Assembly: GCF_013035315.1 (NCBI RefSeq) | Contig: NZ_WQHP01000003.1 | Location: 310,001-374,000, forward strand | DNA: 64,000 nucleotides | Direction of reading: 5' to 3' | DNA from: Ruegeria arenilitoris | GTDB taxonomy: Bacteria; Pseudomonadota; Alphaproteobacteria; Rhodobacterales; Rhodobacteraceae | In this document: positions 44,600 through 51,223 of the stretch, piece after piece | Layout of the letters: every line of letters starts with the position of its first letter | How positions within the stretch are numbered: the stretch's first letter is position 1 | Notes under the pieces: model-generated | What the model saw: the letters and a program-made list of their open reading frames with translations, nothing else | Told to the model about the DNA's origin: nothing | Database searches by the model: none | Position numbers and translations under genes: made by a program

Positions 44600-46825
44600 T
44601 CAGTAGAAGTTTTGCGGATCAATATCCACCGTCAGGCGCAGGTCGCCCTTCAGGCGCAATGGCGCTATCCAACGAGCGATTGCGTCCTGAATGGGTGCGC
44701 CTTTCGGGGCTTTGACCAGCAAGCGTACCCGATGACGCCCGCGAATGCGCGCGATGGGTGCCGGGGCTGGCCCGAACACCTGCGCGCCGACCTCGCGCAG
44801 AGGCGCATCATTGCGAGCCATAGCGTTGCCCAGATCAAAGACAGGCCCCACTTCGGGCCCCGACAAGACGATCCCGGCCATTCGACCGTAAGGCGGAACG
44901 CCTGCGGCCTGCCGCCCGGCGGCTTCGGCCTTCCAGAAACCCTCTTCGTCGCCTGACAGAATAGCGCGGATCACGGGGTGTTCCGGCTGAAATGTCTGCA
45001 ACAAGGCCTGCCCCGGCTTGTCGGCCCGCCCAGCCCGGCCTGCCACCTGCCGCATCAGTTGAAAAGTCCGCTCGGCGGCGCGCAAATCGGCTCCATGTAG
45101 GCTTAGGTCTGCGTCGATCACACCAACCAAAGTCAGCTTGGGAAAGTTATGCCCCTTGGCAACCAGTTGCGTGCCGATGATGATATCCGCATCGCCTTCG
45201 GCAATCTCTTCGATCTTGGCTTTCAACGCGCGCGCCGATCCGAACAAATCGGAACTCAGCATCGCGATCTTCGCCTCGGGGAAAGTCGCCTCAGCCTCTT
45301 CGGCCAATCGCTCGATCCCCGGCCCGACCGGGGCCAGTTTGCCCTCGACCCCACAGGAGGGGCAGGCCTCGGGCATCGGTTTGGTTTCCCCGCATTGGTG
45401 GCACATCAGGCGTTTCAGGAACCGGTGTTCAACCATCCGCGCATCGCAATGATCGCAGGCAATCTGTTCCCCACAGGCCCGGCACAAAGTCACCGGAGCA
45501 TAGCCGCGGCGATTGATGAACAGCAGCGACTGTTCACTCCTTTCGATCCGCTGCCGTACCGCTTGTCGCAGGGACGGCGAAATCCAGGTTCCCGGCTGCA
45601 TCTGTTCGGCGCGCATGTCTATCGGCTTCATTTCCGGCAGCACTGCCGCGCCAAAGCGCGAGGTCAGATCAACCCGCTCGTACTTGCCAGCCTCGGCATT
45701 GGCCCAGCTTTCCAGCGACGGAGTCGCACTGGCCAGAATCACCCGCGCGCCACAAATTGCCGACCGAAGAACAGCCATGTCGCGCGCACTGTAATGTACC
45801 CCGTCTTCTTGCTTGTAAGAGGTGTCGTGCTCTTCATCGACCACTACCAGGCCAAGATCGCGAAACGGCAGAAACAGAGCCGAGCGCGCACCGACGACCA
45901 GCTGCGCATCGCCCTGCCCCACCATCCGCCAGACCCGCCGACGCTCGGTCATGGTCGCACCCGAGTGCCATTCGGCAGGGCGCGCGCCAAACCGAGCCTC
46001 AACCCGCGTCAGGAACTCGGCCGTCAGGGCGATCTCTGGCAAAAGCACTAGCGCTTGTCGTCCCATGCGCAACGCTTCGGCCACGGCCTCAAGGTACACT
46101 TCGGTCTTGCCAGAGCCCGTCACCCCTTTCAGCAATGTCGTGCCGTAGTCACCCGTGCGTTGCCCTGCCTGCAGCCGCGCAACCGCCGCTGCCTGATCGT
46201 CGGTCAACTCCTTGCCAGGCAGATTTGGGTCCAGATGCGGGTAGGGCAGATCGCGTGGGCTGTCCTCCTCGCGCACCGCGCCCTGCTTGACCAACCCTTT
46301 GATAACGGAGGAGGTTACTCCCGCCTGCTCGGCCAATTCCTTCAGCGTGAACGCCAATCCACCGTAGTCGCGCAAAACTTCCAACACTCGGGTTCGCGCA
46401 TCGGTCATACGATCCGGCTGCGCCTCGCCCAGACGATAGATCTTGCGCATTGACGGCGGATCACCCAAGCCCGGCGCGCGGGTCGCCAAGCGCAACATCG
46501 CAGGCATCGGCGTCAGCGTATAGTCAGCCACCTTCCCCAGAAACACGCGCATCTCTTCGCGCATGGGCGCGACCTCCAGCACCCGTATCACAGACCGGGC
46601 CTTACTCAGATCGAATCCGCCCTGCCCTGGTCCCCAGACAACACCCAGAACCTTGCGCGGACCCAACGGCACCTCGACAAATGCCCCCAGAAAGCACCCT
46701 CCCTCGGGCGCTTTGTAATCGAGCGTCCGGTCCAGCGGCTGCGTTGTCAGCACCGCCACCAGCTCACCTTGATCAAAATACTCCTGAGCGCTCACCGCAT
46801 ATCCTTGGTCAGGGGGTTTCAGCAT
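44600..46825 (-). CDS. priA: replication restart helicase PriA
   Basis: PriA reassembles replication forks at stalled sites. Walker A is KGVTGSGKTEVYLEAVAEA, motif II is LVVVDEEHDTSYKQEDGVHY, and IILASATPSLES-like VILASATPSLESW follows. A paired zinc-binding region contains CRACGEQIACDHCDARMVE and CHQCGETKPMPEACPSCG. The helicase C domain includes IIIGTQLVAKGHNFPKLTLV and QVAGRAGRADKPGQ. The start is uncertain: the frame opens at a TTG (46864), and 46825 (MLKPPDQGY) gives 741 residues. It is divergent from the transaldolase. Confidence 0.94.
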   Translation of the reverse strand: MLKPPDQGYAVSAQEYFDQGELVAVLTTQPLDRTLDYKAPEGGCFLGAFVEVPLGPRKVLGVVWGPGQGGFDLSKARSVIRVLEVAPMREEMRVFLGKVADYTLTPMPAMLRLATRAPGLGDPPSMRKIYRLGEAQPDRMTDARTRVLEVLRDYGGLAFTLKELAEQAGVTSSVIKGLVKQGAVREEDSPRDLPYPHLDPNLPGKELTDDQAAAVARLQAGQRTGDYGTTLLKGVTGSGKTEVYLEAVAEALRMGRQALVLLPEIALTAEFLTRVEARFGARPAEWHSGATMTERRRVWRMVGQGDAQLVVGARSALFLPFRDLGLVVVDEEHDTSYKQEDGVHYSARDMAVLRSAICGARVILASATPSLESWANAEAGKYERVDLTSRFGAAVLPEMKPIDMRAEQMQPGTWISPSLRQAVRQRIERSEQSLLFINRRGYAPVTLCRACGEQIACDHCDARMVEHRFLKRLMCHQCGETKPMPEACPSCGVEGKLAPVGPGIERLAEEAEATFPEAKIAMLSSDLFGSARALKAKIEEIAEGDADIIIGTQLVAKGHNFPKLTLVGVIDADLSLHGADLRAAERTFQLMRQVAGRAGRADKPGQALLQTFQPEHPVIRAILSGDEEGFWKAEAAGRQAAGVPPYGRMAGIVLSGPEVGPVFDLGNAMARNDAPLREVGAQVFGPAPAPIARIRGRHRVRLLVKAPKGAPIQDAIARWIAPLRLKGDLRLTVDIDPQNFY

Positions 46826-46884
46826 GGGTCTCTTTGAGGTAAAGGCATCCGCGACCAAGGCCAACCCATCAAAGGACTGCCCTC

Positions 46885-47538
46885 ATGAAATTCTTCGTAG
46901 ACACAGCCGAGATCGACGCCATCGCCGAACTGAACGATCTGGGCATGGTGGACGGCGTAACCACCAACCCATCGCTGATCCTGAAATCCGGTCGCGACAT
47001 TCTGGAAGTGACCAAGGAAATCTGTGATCTGGTCGACGGCCCGGTTTCAGCCGAAGTGGTCGCCACCGAGGCCGACGACATGATCGCCGAAGGCCGCAAG
47101 CTGGCCAAGATCGCACCGAACATCGCCGTCAAAGTGCCGCTGACATGGGCGGGCCTGAAAACCTGTAAAACGCTCAGCGACGAAGGCCAGATGGTCAACG
47201 TGACCCTGTGCTTCTCGACCAATCAGGCCATTCTGGCGGCCAAAGCAGGCGCAACCTTCATCTCACCCTTCATTGGTCGCCTGGACGACATCAACCTCGA
47301 CGGCATGGACCTGATCGCCGACATCCGTCAGGTCTATGACAACTATGGTTTCGAGACCGAAATCCTTGCCGCCTCGATCCGCACCGTGAACCACGTGACG
47401 GACAGCGCCCGCATTGGTGCGGACGTGATCACCGCACCCCCCGCTGTGATCAAAAAGCTGGCCGACCACCCGCTGACCGACAAGGGCCTGGAAACTTTCC
47501 TGGCTGACTGGGCCAAGACTGGTCAGAAAATCCTCTGA
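46885..47538 (+). CDS. tal: small transaldolase / fructose-6-phosphate aldolase
   Basis: This is a class I aldolase of the small transaldolase group that acts on sugar phosphates in the pentose phosphate pathway. The Schiff-base lysine lies in [15 protein letters not shown] (near residue 86), preceded by [36 protein letters not shown] and [19 protein letters not shown] are also typical. Length is 217 residues. Transaldolase and fructose-6-phosphate aldolase activity differ at few residues, so the exact activity is not decided here. Confidence 0.9.
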   Translation: MKFFVDTAEIDAIAELNDLGMVDGVTTNPSLILKSGRDILEVTKEICDLVDGPVSAEVVATEADDMIAEGRKLAKIAPNIAVKVPLTWAGLKTCKTLSDEGQMVNVTLCFSTNQAILAAKAGATFISPFIGRLDDINLDGMDLIADIRQVYDNYGFETEILAASIRTVNHVTDSARIGADVITAPPAVIKKLADHPLTDKGLETFLADWAKTGQKIL

Positions 47539-47552
47539 TCCATTACTCAGCC

Positions 47553-47576
47553 GCGCGGCACCGCAAGGTGCCGCGC
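47553..47576 (+). other. strong hairpin with GCAA loop after the transaldolase
   Basis: GCGCGGCACC (47553-47562) and GGTGCCGCGC (47567-47576) form a perfect 10-bp stem closed by a GNRA tetraloop. No T-run follows, so it is more a structured 3' end or RNA element than a terminator. Confidence 0.5.
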
Positions 47577-47638
47577 CCGGCCCAACTGCCAAGCGCTGAT
47601 CTTTGATCAGGGTTTTGCAGGCGGGAGCCCCTGGCCAC

Positions 47639-47660
47639 AGCCGGAATGAAATCCGGCTTT
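47639..47660 (+). terminator. hairpin before the DUF484 gene
   Basis: AGCCGGA (47639-47645) pairs with TCCGGCT (47652-47658) around ATGAAA, followed by TT and, after CGTGCA, a run of six T. A further small hairpin (CTGATC 47596-47601 / GATCAG 47605-47610) followed by GGTTTT is upstream. Confidence 0.55.
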
Positions 47661-47732
47661 CGTGCATTTTTTCCAAGGAAAACCTTGCAACTCATGTTAT
47701 AAGCCCCTCAACAAAAAAAGACCGGACGGGAC

Positions 47733-48440
47733 ATGAGCAGCAACACCAAACTCCAGGATAATCTGCGCGCCGCGATTCTGGCTGAACCAGACGCTGTGCT
47801 GGACGACAAGGATCTGATGCAAGCCCTTGTTACAGCTAACGAACAGGCGCGCGGGGACAATGTAATCGACCTGCGCGGCATCGCCATGCAGCGGCTCGAG
47901 CAACGGCTGGACAGATTGGAAGACACTCATCGGTCAGTCATCGCAGCTGCCTACGAAAACCTCGCCGGCACCAATCAGGTGCATCGCGCCATCATCCGTC
48001 TGCTGGAACCAGCCGATTTCGAGGATTTCCTGCGCACGCTCGGCACGGACGTTGCCGAAATTCTGCGCGTCGATCGGATCACTCTGGTGCTTGAATCCAC
48101 GGCCACGCAAGAAGATCCGGCTATCGATACGCTGGACGGCGTTCTGTCCGTGGTCGAGCCTGGCTTCGTGGACAACTATCTGACCTTCGACCGCAGCGGC
48201 CCTGCGCGCGACGTGGTACTGCGTGAAATTTTGCACCCCACGCATCGCATCTTTGGCCCAAACGCTGAGCACCTTCGGTCCGAGGCCTGCCTGCGGCTGG
48301 ATCTGGGCGATGGCCGCCTGCCCGGCATGATCGTGATGAGCGCCAAAGACCGCAATCATTTCTCACCGCAATTGGGTACAGATCTTCTGTCCTTCTTCGC
48401 CGGGGTTTTCGAACGTTCAATGCGCCACTGGCTGTCGTGA
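47733..48440 (+). CDS. DUF484 family protein
   Basis: DUF484 proteins are GAF-like proteins of unknown function often encoded next to xerC. The N-terminal helix segment (LQDNLRAAILAEPDAVLDDK) and the coiled-coil-like IAMQRLEQRLDRLEDTHRSV are followed by a GAF-like fold (FEDFLRTLGTDVAEILRVD to LGTDLLSFFAGVFERSMRHW). Length is 235 residues. The stop overlaps the xerC GTG start, so the two are translationally coupled. Confidence 0.85.
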   Translation: MSSNTKLQDNLRAAILAEPDAVLDDKDLMQALVTANEQARGDNVIDLRGIAMQRLEQRLDRLEDTHRSVIAAAYENLAGTNQVHRAIIRLLEPADFEDFLRTLGTDVAEILRVDRITLVLESTATQEDPAIDTLDGVLSVVEPGFVDNYLTFDRSGPARDVVLREILHPTHRIFGPNAEHLRSEACLRLDLGDGRLPGMIVMSAKDRNHFSPQLGTDLLSFFAGVFERSMRHWLS

Positions 48441-49357
48441 GCCTGATCTCTACTGCCTGCCGCGACGCGTTACAGCATTGGTTGGACAGTCTGAGCGCGT
48501 TGGCCGGGCGATCAGAAAACACTCAAACCGCCTATCGGGGCGATGTCACTGAATTCCTGTCATTTATGACGCTGCACCACAGCGAACAACAAGGACTGGC
48601 CGCTCTGGCGCGTATTTCTGTTTCGGACATGCGTGCCTGGATGGCGGACCAACGAAGTTCGGGTGTGGGCGCGCGATCTCTGGCACGCAAGCTGTCGGCG
48701 GTCAAAAGCTTCTACCGCTGGCTGGCCGAGCGCCAGGGGTTTGAGCCGACCGCCGTCCTGTCCACCCGGGCGCCAAAATTTACCAAGAAACTGCCCCGTC
48801 CATTGGCCGAAGACGCCGCACGCGCCATGATCGACACGGTCGAACTGCAGTCAGCCAACGATTGGGTTGCGGCCCGCGACGTTGCGGTTGTCACGCTTTT
48901 GTATGGCTGCGGCCTGCGCATCTCCGAAGCGCTGTCTTTGACCGGAGCAGACGCCCCGCTGCCAGACAGCCTGCGCATTCTCGGCAAAGGTGGCAAGGAA
49001 CGGATCGTCCCGGTGCTTCCAGCTGCGCGTACCGCTGTGGATCGGTACCTGCAGCTTTGCCCGCATCCGAAAGCCCATGACAAGGCGCTATTCCGTGGCG
49101 TACGTGGCGGTGCCCTCAACCCACGAGCAATTCAGGGCGTGATGGCCAAGGCACGTATGCAACTGGGTCTGCCTGCGACCGCAACTCCGCATGCCATGCG
49201 ACACAGCTTTGCTACCCACCTTCTGTCGGCCGGCGGTGACCTGCGTGCGATTCAGGAATTGCTGGGCCATGCCTCCCTGTCCACAACCCAGACTTACACG
49301 GCCGTCGATACGGCCCGATTGATGGAAGTCTACAACCGCGCGCACCCCAAAGCCTGA
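48437..49357 (+). CDS. xerC: site-specific tyrosine recombinase XerC
   Basis: XerC acts with XerD at dif to resolve chromosome dimers. The start is GTG 48437. The N-terminal SAM-like core-binding domain (GRSENTQTAYRGDVTEFLSF) is followed by the catalytic domain: Arg in YGCGLRISEALSL, Lys in LGKGGKERIVPVL, HxxR in PHAMRHSFATHLLSAG, His in ELLGHASLSTTQTY, and the nucleophile Tyr in TQTYTAVD. Length is 306 residues. It lies with DUF484, a common pairing, and has a terminator at its end. Confidence 0.94.
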   Translation: MSLISTACRDALQHWLDSLSALAGRSENTQTAYRGDVTEFLSFMTLHHSEQQGLAALARISVSDMRAWMADQRSSGVGARSLARKLSAVKSFYRWLAERQGFEPTAVLSTRAPKFTKKLPRPLAEDAARAMIDTVELQSANDWVAARDVAVVTLLYGCGLRISEALSLTGADAPLPDSLRILGKGGKERIVPVLPAARTAVDRYLQLCPHPKAHDKALFRGVRGGALNPRAIQGVMAKARMQLGLPATATPHAMRHSFATHLLSAGGDLRAIQELLGHASLSTTQTYTAVDTARLMEVYNRAHPKA

Positions 49358-49389
49358 CCCCGGATCGCACAGTGACGTCAGGGTTTTTT
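49353..49389 (+). terminator. terminator overlapping the xerC stop
   Basis: CCTGAC (49353-49358) can pair with GTCAGG (49377-49382), and a run of six T follows at 49384-49389. The loop is 18 bases, so the stem is weak, but the T-run supports termination. Confidence 0.5.
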
Positions 49390-49443
49390 CACCAAGCTGG
49401 CTTTTAGTTTGCATCTGCAGCGCGCATCGTCCAAGAGACATAA

Positions 49444-50139
49444 ATGACACTTAGACTCAAAGCCCTTTCCGTACATCTGTTTACCGCCACCGGTGCCGTT
49501 TTCGCGATGTTGGCCATGCTGGCCGCCGTCGAAGAGAAATGGAGCCTGATGTATCTGTGGCTTGTGATCTCGTTCATCGTGGATGGTATCGATGGCCCAC
49601 TTGCGCGCCACTATCATGTCAAAAAGAACGCCCCGGAATTCGACGGCGTATTGCTGGACCTGATCATCGACTATCTGACCTATGTGTTCATTCCGGCCTT
49701 TGCGTTGTTCAAATCAGGATTGATGGACGGCTGGACTGGGTGGTTTGCCATCATCGTGATCACCTTCGCCAGCGCCATGTACTTTGCCGATACGCGGATG
49801 AAGACCAAAGACAACTCGTTCTCGGGCTTTCCGGGCTGTTGGAACATGTTTGTCATCGTGATCTTCGCGCTCGAGCCGAATTTCTGGGTGATCCTGATGC
49901 TGGTTTCGTTGCTGTCGCTGGCGATGTTCCTGCCGCTCAAGTTCATTCATCCGGTGCGTACGGAACGCTGGCGCAACGTCTCGCTGCCCATGGCATTCGC
50001 CTGGACCTTCTTTGCCGGTTGGGCTGCCTGGGTCGATTTCCACCCCGAAAGCTGGGCGCATTGGGGGCTGGTGGTGACAAGCCTCTATCTGGCGCTGGCC
50101 GGAATTGCGCAGCAGATTGTCCCGCCGCGCAAAGGTTGA
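49444..50139 (+). CDS. pcs: phosphatidylcholine synthase Pcs
   Basis: Pcs condenses CDP-diacylglycerol with choline in the inner membrane to make phosphatidylcholine. The CDP-alcohol phosphotransferase motif is visible in VDGIDGPLARHYHVK and DGVLLDLIIDYLTYVFIP, with conserved aspartates, and matches the Pcs-type spacing. About seven or eight membrane helices follow. SGFPGCWNMFVIVIFAL is the Pcs-type internal segment. Length is 231 residues. A Pcs gene fits an alphaproteobacterium that lives with hosts or algae. Confidence 0.9.
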   Translation: MTLRLKALSVHLFTATGAVFAMLAMLAAVEEKWSLMYLWLVISFIVDGIDGPLARHYHVKKNAPEFDGVLLDLIIDYLTYVFIPAFALFKSGLMDGWTGWFAIIVITFASAMYFADTRMKTKDNSFSGFPGCWNMFVIVIFALEPNFWVILMLVSLLSLAMFLPLKFIHPVRTERWRNVSLPMAFAWTFFAGWAAWVDFHPESWAHWGLVVTSLYLALAGIAQQIVPPRKG

Positions 50140-50142
50140 CAC

Positions 50143-50610
50143 CTACAGGATTTCCTGCACCTCGAACTCGGTCCCGTTATGGGTGAAAACGTCACCTTCC
50201 TGCAGACCCGTCATGGCAAGGTAGATCGGGCTTTGGGTTGAGATTCCCATATAGGTCTTGCCTTCAACCTCAAATCGGGTCGTGGAAACGCAAACGACAA
50301 AACGGCGGTTATTGAACTTGACCACAGCGCCCGGCTGAACCCGGTCCGTTAGGCTGAAATCCGTGTTTTCGATCACGTCGATCTTTGCGTGATGGGCGTG
50401 AACCGGTGCGTCAAACGCCGCCGCCAGATCGGCGTTCTCGCGCGAGGCGGCAATATCGTCCTTGTCATGCCCTTCGCGGTCATCCAGTTGCGAGTCCTTC
50501 AGAAATGCGTCGTAATGCGCTTGCGCAGTCGCCAGTTCCTGTTCTTCCAGCGACATCAGGCGGTCAATGATGGCCTTTTTGCGGGCGGCCGGGTCAGTAT
50601 GGGCAGTCAT
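50143..50610 (-). CDS. GreA/GreB-family elongation-factor-like protein
   Basis: The 155-residue protein has an N-terminal alpha-helical hairpin-like region (LMSLEEQELATAQAHYDAFL, with an acidic turn DDREGHDKDD) and a C-terminal Gre domain (VQPGAVVKFNNRRFVVCV, then GDVFTHNGTEFEVQEI). Gre factors rescue backtracked RNA polymerase. The N-terminal part is divergent from GreA, and whether its tip residues still act at the polymerase active site is uncertain. It converges with pcs, with a 3-bp gap. Confidence 0.78.
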   Translation of the reverse strand: MTAHTDPAARKKAIIDRLMSLEEQELATAQAHYDAFLKDSQLDDREGHDKDDIAASRENADLAAAFDAPVHAHHAKIDVIENTDFSLTDRVQPGAVVKFNNRRFVVCVSTTRFEVEGKTYMGISTQSPIYLAMTGLQEGDVFTHNGTEFEVQEIL

Positions 50611-50686
50611 GCAATGCGGTCCTTCAAATTCAGTAACTGATATAGGTTGGGCCTCAATCAGCGGGATTGCAACCGGTTTTCACCAC

Positions 50687-51142
50687 TCAGATCAGCAGCC
50701 CCGCAGCGCGTTCATGGCGCAGAAGGGCCACTTTGGTCTCGACCCCGCCCTCGCCGGAAAAGCCGCCTAGCCCTGTCGCAGACAGTACCCGGTGGCAGGG
50801 AATAATCACGGGAATGGGGTTCGCACCACAGGCCTGCCCCACCGGTTGTGGGGGCTGGCCCAGTTCTTTGGCGATGTCCCCATAGGTTCGCGTTTCACCC
50901 AACGGAATCGCGAACATCAGGTCGCAGACCCGCCTCTGAAACTCTGATCCGCCAACGCGATACGGCAGGTCGAACGCATCCAGTCGCCCCTGATCATAGG
51001 CGGTCAACTGGGCGGCAGCCTCTTGCAACAGCGGCGTGGTTGGGTCTTCGTTACGGCCATTCCAGACAAGGCGCGTGATGGCCCCGTCGGTTTCTTCAAC
51101 CCCAAGGCGGCCAAACTGAGTTTCAACGGCAATCATCGACAT
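50687..51142 (-). CDS. ogt: methylated-DNA-protein cysteine methyltransferase
   Basis: This protein repairs O6-alkylguanine by moving the alkyl group to its own cysteine. The active motif is VIIPCHRVLSATGLGGFSGE near residue 120, with the IPCHR core. The preceding helix-turn-helix-like ETRTYGDIAKELGQPPQPVG completes the DNA-binding domain. Length is 151 residues. No AraC domain is attached, so it is Ogt-like and not Ada. The start may be ATG 51142 or the next ATG six bases later. Confidence 0.93.
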   Translation of the reverse strand: MSMIAVETQFGRLGVEETDGAITRLVWNGRNEDPTTPLLQEAAAQLTAYDQGRLDAFDLPYRVGGSEFQRRVCDLMFAIPLGETRTYGDIAKELGQPPQPVGQACGANPIPVIIPCHRVLSATGLGGFSGEGGVETKVALLRHERAAGLLI

Positions 51143-51185
51143 GTAAGCAGCGTTTCAGATCGACGACCGGCACGCAAGCTTGGAA

Positions 51186-51218
51186 CGAAAAACCCCCGAC
51201 CAATCTGGCCGGGGGCTG
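51186..51218 (-). terminator. intrinsic terminator of ileS
   Basis: ACCCCCGACC (51192-51201) pairs with the GGCCGGGGGC segment (51207-51216), allowing a G-U pair, around a 5-base loop, and is followed on the minus strand by a run of T. It lies 6 bp after the ileS stop. Confidence 0.8.
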
Positions 51219-51223
51219 TTTGT

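Noticed and set aside
43471..44715. A 414-codon open frame opposite the MFS transporter
   Set aside because: The product is Gln/His/Arg-rich, soluble and motif-free, while the minus frame shows regular membrane helices.
48437..49357. Tyrosine recombinase as a sign of an integrated element
   Set aside because: The gene matches XerC in length, motifs and DUF484 neighbour, and no attachment-site repeats or cargo genes flank it.
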